Shown here: positions 53,186 through 62,590 of the stretch, piece after piece
Layout of the letters: every line of letters starts with the position of its first letter
Numbering within the stretch: the stretch's first letter is position 1
NCBI RefSeq assembly: GCF_011769525.1
Contig: NZ_CP050440.1
Coordinates: 4,031,501 to 4,095,500 of the forward strand
Reading direction: 5' to 3'
Source of the DNA: Tolypothrix sp. PCC 7910
GTDB lineage: Bacteria; Cyanobacteriota; Cyanobacteriia; Cyanobacteriales; Nostocaceae
DNA: 64,000 bases
The notes under the pieces: model-generated
The model's input: only the letters and a program-made list of their open reading frames with translations
Database searches by the model: none
What the model was told of the DNA's origin: nothing
Made by a program: the position numbers and the translations under genes

Positions 53186-54439
53186 TCATTTTCCTGTCCA
53201 AATAGCTAGGCGGTGGGAATCTGACAAAAGAAATTCCTGATTCACATCGTTAATATCTACATCAGACTCAACAGCAGAATATAAATGGTGTGCTGTTCCT
53301 TGGCTTGTCGCTTCTGAGCCTAAGCAGTCTCCTTGAGTCCACACAGCCAAGCGATCGCCATCGAGAACCCACCAACGAGGAACTTTGATGCGATCGCGTC
53401 CTGGATCCACAGCAAAACTAGGTGTACGATAGATAATTTCATAGCCACCACGTCCATTAGGACGTAATACCGCCAAGACTGCTTGACCAGAAGCGACCCA
53501 TTCAGCCTCAATTGTGCGGATTTCTCCAAATTTTAATGGATTGTCTAAGTCTATGTGCAATCTGCCGCCTTTAACAGGTACAAGTTGTGCTGTTAAGTGA
53601 TTTCCTCCTACAGCCTCAGGTGGTGGCGCTACTAAACCTAAATCCGCCATTTTACCTGCCATAAATGAGGCGATCGCAGCATGTCCCAAGTTATTGGGAT
53701 GTAGCCCATCAGCAACATATTGAGGTAGCTCTAATGGGGAAATAGCTTCATTTCCTGCATCAATCAACATTGCTCCCACCTCACGCACTCGTGCTTGTAA
53801 TGCCAAATCATAAGGAGCGCGAATTTTCTGTGTCGCTACACTAGGCTGAGGCGTAGACACAATTAATCGGTCTGGTGGCAAATTTGATTTGAGAGTGGTC
53901 AGTAAAGTTTTGACATCTGTGTAGAATGTCCCTGCCTGATCTTGGCTAGCTGAACCTAAAGGAACTTGACGATAAATATCATTAGTTCCATACATCATCA
54001 CCACTAAATCCGGCTTGTAACGTAAAACATCCTGACGCGATCGCTCAACACCTGGTGGAATGCGCCAAGCAGAATCTGCTTTTTTACTAGATTTAGTAAT
54101 CGTAGAACCGGACAAACCTTGGTTAATTTCTTGCCAACCAAGATATCGAGAAAGCAGCGTAGTCCAACGGCGATCGCCTCGAGTACTACCTACACCTACA
54201 GTAGTACTCGAACCAAAAAATACCACTTTCGGGGATGGTTTTAATAGCTGTTGTACAGTGCTAGCGATCGCAGCAGATAAGTTTTGTGGTTGTTTTACCA
54301 CGCTCAATGTTTGGCAATCTTTACCTAACAAAGAACAGTGAATCTCCGTTGCAGTTGATAATTTGGTTCCTGTTACTAAAAAGCAAATGACTGTAGTAGC
54401 TATTAGCAACAGCGTAAAAACCTTTTTAATTTTTCTCAT
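53186..54439 (-). CDS. Secreted SGNH/GDSL hydrolase
   Basis: The 417-aa protein has a signal-anchor (VFTLLLIATTVICFLVTGT) followed by an SGNH hydrolase domain, about residues 70-265. Block I is FFGSSTTVG with S78 as nucleophile; the residue before it is Ser rather than the usual Asp. Block II has NQGLSGSTI, block III is MMYGTNDIYR and block V is DGLHPNNLGH. These hydrolases deacylate lipids or remove acetyl groups from carbohydrates. A second C-terminal beta-rich region, about 290-400, contains FRTIEAEW-like and GGYEIIYRTPSF text. A periplasmic, perhaps polysaccharide-related job fits the nearby exopolysaccharide locus but is inference. It is a single gene. Confidence 0.85.
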   Translation of the reverse strand: MRKIKKVFTLLLIATTVICFLVTGTKLSTATEIHCSLLGKDCQTLSVVKQPQNLSAAIASTVQQLLKPSPKVVFFGSSTTVGVGSTRGDRRWTTLLSRYLGWQEINQGLSGSTITKSSKKADSAWRIPPGVERSRQDVLRYKPDLVVMMYGTNDIYRQVPLGSASQDQAGTFYTDVKTLLTTLKSNLPPDRLIVSTPQPSVATQKIRAPYDLALQARVREVGAMLIDAGNEAISPLELPQYVADGLHPNNLGHAAIASFMAGKMADLGLVAPPPEAVGGNHLTAQLVPVKGGRLHIDLDNPLKFGEIRTIEAEWVASGQAVLAVLRPNGRGGYEIIYRTPSFAVDPGRDRIKVPRWWVLDGDRLAVWTQGDCLGSEATSQGTAHHLYSAVESDVDINDVNQEFLLSDSHRLAIWTGK

Positions 54440-54553
54440 CTGTTAATTTGATATTTCAATCAAGGTCATACCAGTTTGAACAGTAATTGCGATAGATAGA
54501 TTCATACAAGCTAGACCCAGAAAGAAATTCGCAATATAAATTCAAAAATAGAA

Positions 54554-55222
54554 TTAGTATTCTGCCAGTCCCTTGGCTCCCGTCAAGTTGGTTTCTGTGA
54601 GTTCAGCATCAGTTAAATCAGTTTCTAGCAAACTGGCTGCACGGAGATTAGCTTTAGTTAAGTTTGCTTGAGTAAGGTTAGCTCCAGTTAGATTAGCATC
54701 ACACAAATTAGCTTCAGTTAAATTAGCCCGATTTAAAATTGCTCCAGCTAAATTAGCTCCCCGTAAATTTGCCCAACTTAAATCTGCTTCCCTAAGATTT
54801 GTCGCTAATAGAAGTGCTGAACCACTAATATTTGCTTTCATGAGGTGAGCTCTAACTAAGTTAGACATACTCAGATTTACACCTGTTAAATTTGCTTCTG
54901 TGAGGTTAGCGTCAGTAATATTAGCCTCTGTAATGATGGCTCCACTGAAATCAGCGTTATTAAGAGATGTGTCACTCATATCTGTACCTACTAAGATAGC
55001 TGCGATCGCAGTTGCTCCCGTCAGGTTAGCACCAGCCAAGTTTGCTGCTGTAAAATTAACTCCAAACAAGTTAGCTTCGCTGAGGTTAGCACCAGCTAAG
55101 TTAGCACCACTGAAATCTACTCCAGCTACTTTAATTTTGCTCAGGTTGACTCCAGTCAATTGAGCTTGGCTAAAATCTCTTTCACCTGCTGCATATCTTT
55201 TCTGCACTTCATCTGCATCCAT
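54554..55222 (-). CDS. Pentapeptide-repeat protein
   Basis: The 222-aa protein is nearly all A(N/D)Lxx pentapeptides (for example ANLAGANLSEANLFG and ANLTGANLTQANL), from about residue 20 to the end. They build a right-handed quadrilateral beta helix. A short N-terminal acidic helix (MDADEVQKRYAAGERDFSQ) caps it. Members of this family can mimic DNA, but most cyanobacterial ones have unknown roles. It is soluble, with no signal peptide. The ATG at 55222 is preceded by a leader of about 150 bases. Translation on the opposite strand also yields a long frame, a by-product of the repeats. Confidence 0.93.
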   Translation of the reverse strand: MDADEVQKRYAAGERDFSQAQLTGVNLSKIKVAGVDFSGANLAGANLSEANLFGVNFTAANLAGANLTGATAIAAILVGTDMSDTSLNNADFSGAIITEANITDANLTEANLTGVNLSMSNLVRAHLMKANISGSALLLATNLREADLSWANLRGANLAGAILNRANLTEANLCDANLTGANLTQANLTKANLRAASLLETDLTDAELTETNLTGAKGLAEY

Positions 55223-55369
55223 CTTTGAATATATCCTTATTAATTAGGTAGATACAATAGCTTCATCAGAAGGTATGGAGAAAATCTGTAGGGAGGGAGC
55301 AGGAGGAGAAGGCAACAAGGGGGAATAAGTAATTACCCAATACAATACCCAGTTCCCAGTCCCCAATCC

Positions 55370-55690
55370 CTACACAAGAATGGCGCGGTTGAATTCATCC
55401 TGATTAGCAAAAGTCTCAAAAACACTGTCCATCTTTGTCATTTCAAACAACATTTGTACAGGCTCACTCACCGAGCAGATAAAGAGTTTAGCACCTGACT
55501 CTTTCATGATCCTCAACAGTGACAAGAGCGCGCCTAAGCCAGAACTATCCATTAGTGTTACATTAGCTAAGTCAATTAAGACAATCTCAACACCATCGCC
55601 TACTGCAGAGTTCACTTCTCTACGCAGTTGGTTACCTTGAATTCCATTAAAAATACCAGATGGTTGAAAAATTTTGACTGCAGAACTCAT
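55370..55690 (-). CDS. STAS-domain anti-sigma-factor antagonist
   Basis: The 106-aa protein is a single STAS domain with the phosphorylation site in LMDSSGLGALLSLL. Such antagonists (SpoIIAA-like) release sigma factors or act as switches in partner-switching networks with serine kinases and PP2C phosphatases. None of those is in the window. I start at the ATG 55690 (MSSAVKIFQPSGIF). The frame runs open to 55831, but that part is Lys/Tyr/Phe-rich and unlike the family. Heptamer-like and Pro/Gly-rich repeat DNA precedes it on the left, beyond the stop. Confidence 0.87.
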   Translation of the reverse strand: MSSAVKIFQPSGIFNGIQGNQLRREVNSAVGDGVEIVLIDLANVTLMDSSGLGALLSLLRIMKESGAKLFICSVSEPVQMLFEMTKMDSVFETFANQDEFNRAILV

Positions 55691-55831
55691 AGAGTAAAGC
55701 CTTTGATAGGCAGAACTAGACCAGAAGATTTGATTCACTAGTATATTCGGAAACTTTTTTTTGGACAAATTTACAAAAATATACTTATGATGATACAAAC
55801 ATCCTTTTGCGGTTATGTTCCCCTTCAGCAA

Positions 55832-56279
55832 TTCATGAAAATGCCTGATAGCTTTTTCTATAAGACTGTGGAAGATGACAATAAGGGAAGAAATTTGTAT
55901 CTTTAAGTAGATACTTTATCTACCGCCTAGATTTGAAGAATTGGTATGACTTGACACAATACAGCGGCAGATTTGTTAGGGGATAGGGGTGGACAAGGAG
56001 GAAGAGAACAGGGGGAGATGAGGGAGCAGTCTTGATCAAATGAGTTTTAGCGCTAAGCATCAAGATGAGACTGGGATTTTTACTCAGGACTCAGCACTCT
56101 CAAATTAGGGGCATGGAGGAGGACAACTTTCCCATGCCCAATGCTCAATACTCCCATGCCCAAGCTAGTTACAGTTGGGTTCTTAGCGGTTAATCTGTAT
56201 TAATTTCTCCTAGGAAATAAGAGCTATTACTAGTATTAGCAAGTAAGTATGATTTGTCACGTCAAGGTGGAAAGATGTC
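55832..56279. repeat. Divergent gap with STRR-like stretches
   Basis: GGGGATAGGGGTGGACAAGGAGG at about 55979-56005 and CCCATGCCCAATGC-type copies at about 56131-56165 are degenerate STRR sequence. The region must hold promoters for the STAS gene and for the DUF3131 locus. Confidence 0.6.
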
Positions 56280-57752
56280 ATGACACATGATTTTGAACCA
56301 CCCCCAAAAAGCTTATCTTTATTAGCTTCCGTGGGAGGGGTTGTTACAGCTATAATCGCTATCGCTAGTCTAAATTATTTATCTAAGCAGCTAACTAGTA
56401 CTGATACTGTGCTAAAAACTGAAATTTCAACTTCTCACTCTGATACAAATAACAAAGCAGCACAAGCTATTGCCAAACTTGATGCTCAATCTCTAGCATT
56501 GCCTGGCACACCTGTGATTCCTAGTCAGGTGACAGTCAATACTATTCCTTATGTTGCGCCAGGAGTAGGAGCATTAACCCCTTGGGACGTTGCAACTGCT
56601 CATCAGGCTTGGTTGTACTTCCAACGTAATTGGAATCAAGAAACAGGCTTGGTCAACTCTGTTGATACATATAAAGCTGTAACAATGTGGGATCAAGCTT
56701 CTGCGATCGCCGCTTTCGTAGCAGCTAGAGAACTCAATTTTATATCTGCCACAGAATTTGACTTCAAAGTCAGCAAAATGCTGGATACTCTAGCATCTTT
56801 GCCTTTATATAAAGGAGAATTGCCTAACAAAGTCTACAATTCTCAAACCCTAATACCTGTAGCTTACGGTCATCCAGATAAAAAAGCCGAAGTCGGCTGG
56901 TCGGCTATTGATTTGGGAAGGATGGCAATCTGGCTCAAAATAGTAGGCGCAAAATATCCGCAGTTAAAATCTAAATCTGATGCTGTCTGGCAGCATTGGC
57001 ACGTTCAACGTCTGACTAAAGACGGGCAAATGTATGGTACAAGCGTCATCGACGGTAAAGAACAATACAACCAAGAAGGACGCTTAGGCTATGAAAATTA
57101 TGCCGCCTATGGTTTAAAACTGTGGGGTTTGGATGTCAATGAAGCCTTAGATTATCAGTCTGACGTTGCCTTTGCAAATCTTTACGGCAAGGGTGTACCC
57201 TTCGACCAGCGTAACTACGAAAATTCGGGAGCCAATAACTATGTTTTGAGTGAGCCTTATATTCTTGATGGCATTGAAACAGGCTTTCAAGCTTTACCTA
57301 AAGCTTATGCCGATCGCGTTTTAGCCGCTCAAGAAGCTCGTTATCACAACACAAAACAATTAACAGCCGTTTCCGAAGATAACGTAGATCGTCCTCCCTA
57401 CTTTGTTTACAGCAGCTTGCTTGTGAATGGTGAACCTTGGGCGACCATCAGTGACAATCAAGAAAAACATAATAATTTGCGGTTCCTCAGTTCCAAAGCT
57501 GCGATTGGCTGGCATGTGCTTTATAACAATGCTTACACTCGTCAATTATTTGATTTTGTGCAAAAAAATCTCAAGTCTGAGAAAGGTTGGTATAACGGTT
57601 TCTACGAAGATTTACAGCAGCCAAATACTTCTACAACTGCTAATAATAATGGTGTAATTCTTGAGAGTTTGCTTTATAAGCATGTAGGCAAACCGCTGAC
57701 AGTTTGGGCCGGGGTAAAATCAGGGCGTTCTTCTGGCAAAAAATCTCCCTAA
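56280..57752 (+). CDS. DUF3131 protein with N-terminal membrane anchor
   Basis: The 490-aa protein has one membrane helix (residues about 12-35, LLASVGGVVTAIIAIASL), then a spacer and a complete DUF3131 module, about 100-475. Module hallmarks are [74 protein letters not shown] and [13 protein letters not shown]. The domain family looks like an (alpha/alpha) barrel of glycosidase type, but its activity has not been established as far as I know. Acidic residues in SEDNVD are candidate catalytic groups. The anchor places it at the periplasmic face. ATG at 56280, with GGTGGAAAG upstream. It is first in the DUF3131-GT2 cluster. Confidence 0.85.
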   Translation: MTHDFEPPPKSLSLLASVGGVVTAIIAIASLNYLSKQLTSTDTVLKTEISTSHSDTNNKAAQAIAKLDAQSLALPGTPVIPSQVTVNTIPYVAPGVGALTPWDVATAHQAWLYFQRNWNQETGLVNSVDTYKAVTMWDQASAIAAFVAARELNFISATEFDFKVSKMLDTLASLPLYKGELPNKVYNSQTLIPVAYGHPDKKAEVGWSAIDLGRMAIWLKIVGAKYPQLKSKSDAVWQHWHVQRLTKDGQMYGTSVIDGKEQYNQEGRLGYENYAAYGLKLWGLDVNEALDYQSDVAFANLYGKGVPFDQRNYENSGANNYVLSEPYILDGIETGFQALPKAYADRVLAAQEARYHNTKQLTAVSEDNVDRPPYFVYSSLLVNGEPWATISDNQEKHNNLRFLSSKAAIGWHVLYNNAYTRQLFDFVQKNLKSEKGWYNGFYEDLQQPNTSTTANNNGVILESLLYKHVGKPLTVWAGVKSGRSSGKKSP

Positions 57753-57787
57753 TCCCAAATTGATTTTAAAAAATTAATTTTTTCAAT

Positions 57788-60775
57788 ATGCTGCAACGCC
57801 ATAAAAAGAGGCTAATGAGAGCGATTGCATTCTTTCTCATTGGCACATTTTTGCAATTTTTATTTTATCTACCAATCGTAGCTATAGCGCAAAAACCTAA
57901 TAGTGGAGGTGGAGGTGGAGGGGGTGCTAATAGTTGTAGCAGTCTCCCTAATCCACTCACACCTGAAGAACAAAATTACGCCAAGATTGCTTGGGAGTAT
58001 TTTGCAAAAAATTACCAGCCAGCAACAGGTTTTGCTAATTCGACTGGTGGGTATCCCTCAGGCACTCTTTGGGATATTGGCAATTATTTGATGGCGTTAA
58101 ATACGGCACGTTGGATCAATTTAATTAACCAAACTGAATTTGACTCTAAAATGAACAAATTCCTCACTACCTTGGGGAAACTTACATTATTTGAAGGTGC
58201 TTTACCAAATAAAGTTTACCATGCTGCCACGGGAGAATTGGTGGATTACACTAATAAACCAGTGGAAAAAGGTATTGGTTGGTCAGCTTTAGATATTGGT
58301 CGCTTACTTGCGGCATTTCATGTGATCCGTACTTGCCATCCTCAATATAAAGATTGGATCAAAGGAGTTTTAGCTAAGTGGCAGTTGGCGCGATCGCTCA
58401 AAGATGGTCAATTATTTGGCGCTGCAGTTTTACCAAATAAAAATACCTTATTGGTACAAGAAGGAAGACTCGGTTATGAAGAATATGCTGTGAGAGGTTA
58501 TGAACTTTGGGGGTTTAAAGCACCTAAAGCTGTAGCTCTAGAACCATATAAAATGGTCGAAATTAACGGCATCCAAATTCCCTATGACACCCGTGACTAT
58601 CAACAAACTAATGCTAATAATTATGTAGTCAGTGAATCATATATTTTAGATGGTATTGAATTTGGTTTAGAAGGGTATTTAAAAGATTTTGCCGCCAGAG
58701 TTTTAGAAGTACAAAAGCGCCGCTTTGAGGCTACAGGACAGCTAACTGCTGTCTCAGAAGATAACATCGATCAACCCCCTTATTTTCTTTACAATACTAT
58801 TTACTCTAATGGTGCAATTTGGGCAACTATTACAGAAAAAAATAAGCCCTATACACAGTTGCGGAGCATCAGTACTAAGGCTGCATTTGGCTGGCGTTAT
58901 CTTTATCCCAATAATACCTATGCTCAAAAAGTTTTTGATGCAGTCAAAGATTTGTCTAGCCCTAAGGGTGGTTTTTACGCTGGCTTATATGAAGAAACTA
59001 AACAACCAAATAAATCTCTGAGCGGCAACACTAATGGCTTAATTCTCGAAATTTTATACTACAAAGCTAGAGGTAATCGCCCTCTGATTGGATCGAATGG
59101 AGTGACTATTCCAGCATCACCATCGAAGTCACCACCAATAGATCCTGATGCCAATACTCCAGCTTCTACAGGTAAAAATCCTAGTAACTCAGCTTCTACA
59201 GGTAGAAACCCTAGCAATACACCCTCTACTGGTAAAAATCCCAGTAACTCAGCCTCTACAGGTAAAAACCCCAGCACTGCACCTTCTACAGGTAAAAATC
59301 CTAGTAATCCATCCTCTACAAGCAAGCAACCCAGTAATTCAGGCTCAGATGCTGAAATAGTGGCAGTTGCACCCATCCCACCAGTAGGTAACTCCTTACC
59401 AGCGTCCTATCCAGTACCAGCGAAACCCCTAACCGTCACCCAAAAACGTTATGCTGAGGCAGCTTGGGGATATTTCAAAGCCAACTTACAATCTGCAAAT
59501 GGGTTGTTGAACGATCGCGCTGATGTTCCGGGAGCAACTTTCTGGGGATTGGGAGATTATCTAGCTGCACTTCATGCAGCTTTAGCATTGGATATCATCA
59601 AGCCGAAAGAATTTGATGAGCGTACCCGGCAATTATTAGCCGCGATCGCACAGATGCCTTTATTTGCTGGTGAATTACCCAACCGAGGTTACGATACACG
59701 CACACTACAACCCATAGATTATGGTGCGAATCCAGTTGCAGATGGCAATGGCTGGTCGGCTTTAGATGTAGGACGGATGCTCGCAGCCTTATATAACTTG
59801 AAAACTTGCCATCCAGAATATACAGCAGCTGTAGATCAAATTGTTCTTGATTGGTCTTACTTGCGGATAGTACGCAACGGTATAATTTCCAGCGCTACCG
59901 CCATTAAAGATACAAAAGGGCGATCGCTTCCCCGTGTGAAGCCAGAAACCCGCTTAGGATATGAGGAATATGCTGCACGTGCTTTCCAATTGTGGGGATT
60001 TGATGTCGATCGCTCTGCTGTTGGTGGTCAATATAAAACTGCAACAGTAGAGGGTGTCCAAGTACCAATTGTACGTACTAGAGATAACACCTTAAAAACA
60101 AATCAATATACAGTCAGCAATCCGTTCTTACTCTACGCTTTAGAATTTGGTCTAGATCCACAAATGCGATCACTCTTTACACCAATTTTCCAAGCGCAAG
60201 CTGAACGTTACCGCAACACTGGCAAACTCACCGCTTCTGGTACAACACTGACTCATCAACAACCCTACATTGTTCACAGCACAATTATTGGTAATCAACA
60301 ACCTTGGGCAGCTTTAAGTGATGATGGCAAACCTATAGAAGATGGGCGATTAGTCAGTTCGGCAGTTGCATTCGCTTATAACGCCCTATTTCCAGACGAT
60401 AAGTATGCCCAAGAATTACTGACTGCCACAACTGACTTGTATAATCCCTTACTAGGATTCCATGAGGGTTTTTACGAAAATACTGGCAAAATCGCCCTTG
60501 GTTTTACCAGCAGCACCAATAGTATGATTCTGCAATCCTTGCTGTATAAAGTCACCAAGCAACAACCGCTAATTCGCCCCGATACTGCTATGAATTCCCC
60601 CTGGTGGAAAGCGATCGCTGAAGGAGATTCCGGTCACGGTCTACCCAGCACTCCGAAGCAGACATCCAGATTTATTTCTAATACCTCAGGACAATACTGG
60701 GTTTCCAACAGTAGCGACACCGTCAACTTGAGCGAACAAAAACTAGAGAATTTGCTAGCAGTACCGTCTAAGTAG
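57788..60775 (+). CDS. Secreted protein with two DUF3131 modules
   Basis: The 995-aa protein has a signal peptide ([23 protein letters not shown]), a poly-Gly stretch and a first DUF3131 module (about residues 60-435; [48 protein letters not shown]). A Ser/Thr/Pro/Asn repeat linker follows (about 455-520; STGKNPSN units). The second module (about 550-935) keeps [16 protein letters not shown] and [14 protein letters not shown], but where the others have SEDNxD it reads [15 protein letters not shown]. Module two therefore lacks the acidic pair and may be non-catalytic or binding. It lies 35 bases after the previous gene, so both are probably on one transcript. Confidence 0.88.
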   Translation: MLQRHKKRLMRAIAFFLIGTFLQFLFYLPIVAIAQKPNSGGGGGGGANSCSSLPNPLTPEEQNYAKIAWEYFAKNYQPATGFANSTGGYPSGTLWDIGNYLMALNTARWINLINQTEFDSKMNKFLTTLGKLTLFEGALPNKVYHAATGELVDYTNKPVEKGIGWSALDIGRLLAAFHVIRTCHPQYKDWIKGVLAKWQLARSLKDGQLFGAAVLPNKNTLLVQEGRLGYEEYAVRGYELWGFKAPKAVALEPYKMVEINGIQIPYDTRDYQQTNANNYVVSESYILDGIEFGLEGYLKDFAARVLEVQKRRFEATGQLTAVSEDNIDQPPYFLYNTIYSNGAIWATITEKNKPYTQLRSISTKAAFGWRYLYPNNTYAQKVFDAVKDLSSPKGGFYAGLYEETKQPNKSLSGNTNGLILEILYYKARGNRPLIGSNGVTIPASPSKSPPIDPDANTPASTGKNPSNSASTGRNPSNTPSTGKNPSNSASTGKNPSTAPSTGKNPSNPSSTSKQPSNSGSDAEIVAVAPIPPVGNSLPASYPVPAKPLTVTQKRYAEAAWGYFKANLQSANGLLNDRADVPGATFWGLGDYLAALHAALALDIIKPKEFDERTRQLLAAIAQMPLFAGELPNRGYDTRTLQPIDYGANPVADGNGWSALDVGRMLAALYNLKTCHPEYTAAVDQIVLDWSYLRIVRNGIISSATAIKDTKGRSLPRVKPETRLGYEEYAARAFQLWGFDVDRSAVGGQYKTATVEGVQVPIVRTRDNTLKTNQYTVSNPFLLYALEFGLDPQMRSLFTPIFQAQAERYRNTGKLTASGTTLTHQQPYIVHSTIIGNQQPWAALSDDGKPIEDGRLVSSAVAFAYNALFPDDKYAQELLTATTDLYNPLLGFHEGFYENTGKIALGFTSSTNSMILQSLLYKVTKQQPLIRPDTAMNSPWWKAIAEGDSGHGLPSTPKQTSRFISNTSGQYWVSNSSDTVNLSEQKLENLLAVPSK
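59158..59346 (+). repeat. ~30-bp coding repeats in the DUF3131 linker
   Basis: Six or so copies of a TCTACAGGTAAAAATCC-type 30-bp unit encode STGKNPSN(S/T)A/P decapeptides. Base changes between units are few, suggesting recent expansion. Length polymorphism is expected. Confidence 0.85.
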
Positions 60776-61020
60776 GGAAAGGGGAAAGAGTAATGGGTAA
60801 TTTATTTAGGGTTTGGTTATTTCCCCTTGTCCGTCCTTCCCAATCCCCAGTCCCCAATCCCCAATCCCCAATCCCCAGTCCCCAGTCCCCAATCCCCAGT
60901 CCCCAATCCCCAGTCCCCAATCCCCAGTCCCCATTACCCCTAATCCCCACTCCCTGCGGTCGTGGGGGCCCCGAGTTCCCCAGTCCCCAATCCCCAGTCC
61001 CCACTCCCCAACTCCATAAT
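60776..61020. repeat. STRR heptamer tract between DUF3131 genes
   Basis: About twenty CCCCAAT/CCCCAGT units follow a short unique piece, broken once near 60955-60985 by GCGGTCGTGGGGGCCCCG. Frames on both strands are artefacts of the repeats. It separates the two-module gene from the next DUF3131 frame, which starts inside a module remnant. Confidence 0.9.
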
Positions 61021-61107
61021 TTCCTGGTGTTCATTAGCTGGTTTTTATGTATAAATTGATAACAAATCTCTAAAATTAAATGTGCAAATTGGAGTAGTGA
61101 ACTATAC

Positions 61108-62571
61108 TTGGCAAACTTCAATCAAGCTCTAGGCAATAGAGCAACTGATTTAATAGGGTTAAATAATGTGATTCTGGAATCTGCACTGTATCTGGAAATC
61201 AATCGGCATTCCTTCTGTCCTCAAGAGGTATGGCAATGTACTCCCTCTGTCATTATTGCTGCTCCTGATAACTTTAATCCTGACTCTGGGAATTCAGAAT
61301 CTACTGCGCCTGTAGAGGAAGTAAAGCCTGTGCCCAAACCTACGATCAGTCCACCATTAGTTGCGCCAAAGCCTACTCCAGAAAAAACTGTTGTACCTAC
61401 TGAAAATATCTCTCAACCCCGATTGACTAAAGAAGCGGATTTAATTGCTGCTCAACGCGCTTGGAAATATTTTGAACGCAATTGGAATCCCCAAACAGGT
61501 TTAGTTAATTCATCCCACAACATCGCGTGGACGACTTGGTGGGATCAAGGTAGTGCTGTATTAGGAATTTTTGCGGCTCGACAATTAAATTTATTATCAA
61601 CTGATGTATTTCGACAACACATCAACACCTTACTGAAGACTCTAGAAACCCTACCACTACCAGCTACAGGTTTGCCCAATAAAGCCTATAGTACCAGTAC
61701 TGCTCAAATGCAAAAACTCAATAATACTCCCGATCCAGAGGGTAAGAGTGGTTGGTCTGCTTTAGATTTAGCCAGATTTTTATTAGCATTGCATATTTTG
61801 CGATCGCATTATCCCGAGTATAGCGATCGCATTAATCATATTGTGGCTGGCTGGAAGTTAACCAAACTGGTTAAGGATGGTTGGTTAAATGGTGGTGTTC
61901 CCGAATCTGGGGGCAAAATTCGTGAGGTACAAGAGGGACGTTTAGGCTACGAACAATACGCTGCTCATAGTTTAAAGTTGTGGAATATCCAAGCTACTAA
62001 AGCTCTCGCTCATCCCCCATCTGACAAAGTGCAAGTAGATGGTATTACCTTAGAAATTGACAGACGAAACTTAAAAAATTCTGGCGCTACCAACTATTTA
62101 ACAAATGACCCTTATTTATTATTGGGATTAGAAATAGGTTGGACAGATGCAATTAAAGCTCAAGCCGAAAATCTGCTCAAAGTCCAAGTACAAAGGTTTA
62201 AGCGCACCAATATTTTAACTGCTGTCAATGAAGATTCTTTGGATCGTCCACCTTATTTTCTTTATTACAGTGTCTATGCCAATGGAGTAACTTGGCCTGC
62301 TACTAGTGTTAGTGAAAAAAGTTATCCCCACTTGCGATTTATCAGCACCAAAGCCGCATTTTCTTGGTATGCCCTCATGCCAGATGATCCCTACACAAAA
62401 ATGCTGCGAGATGCTGTACAAAATTTGGCTAGTTTAAAGAATGGCTACTTTACTGGTAAATATGAAAATCAAGAGTTAGGTATTAATAATTCTCTAGATG
62501 TTAATACTAACGCTGTTATTTTAGAAAGCCTGCTTTATCAAGCTAGAAAAAAACGCTCGTTAATTTTTTAG
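61108..62571 (+). CDS. DUF3131 protein, 5' end missing or replaced
   Basis: This frame has one complete DUF3131 module, about residues 110-485 ([93 protein letters not shown]). No ATG occurs before the module's middle. The best start is TTG at 61108. The first ~40 residues contain [18 protein letters not shown], which matches the end of another DUF3131 module, and a cysteine/Pro-rich stretch follows. It has no signal peptide. I read it as the downstream half of a formerly longer, multi-module protein whose 5' part was lost where the STRR tract now stands. If expressed it may stay cytoplasmic. It lies 19 bases before the GT2 gene. Confidence 0.7.
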   Translation: MANFNQALGNRATDLIGLNNVILESALYLEINRHSFCPQEVWQCTPSVIIAAPDNFNPDSGNSESTAPVEEVKPVPKPTISPPLVAPKPTPEKTVVPTENISQPRLTKEADLIAAQRAWKYFERNWNPQTGLVNSSHNIAWTTWWDQGSAVLGIFAARQLNLLSTDVFRQHINTLLKTLETLPLPATGLPNKAYSTSTAQMQKLNNTPDPEGKSGWSALDLARFLLALHILRSHYPEYSDRINHIVAGWKLTKLVKDGWLNGGVPESGGKIREVQEGRLGYEQYAAHSLKLWNIQATKALAHPPSDKVQVDGITLEIDRRNLKNSGATNYLTNDPYLLLGLEIGWTDAIKAQAENLLKVQVQRFKRTNILTAVNEDSLDRPPYFLYYSVYANGVTWPATSVSEKSYPHLRFISTKAAFSWYALMPDDPYTKMLRDAVQNLASLKNGYFTGKYENQELGINNSLDVNTNAVILESLLYQARKKRSLIF

Positions 62572-62590
62572 TTCATTTTAGGGTGCTAAC

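Noticed and set aside
54900-55163. Plus-strand frame rich in LAPAKLAPLKS text
   Set aside because: It is the antisense of the pentapeptide repeats; regular coding repeats keep the opposite strand open.
60793-61059. Open frames of [11 protein letters not shown] type and an opposite-strand GDWGLG frame
   Set aside because: They have the same cause, STRR heptamers, and there is no start signal or conserved domain.
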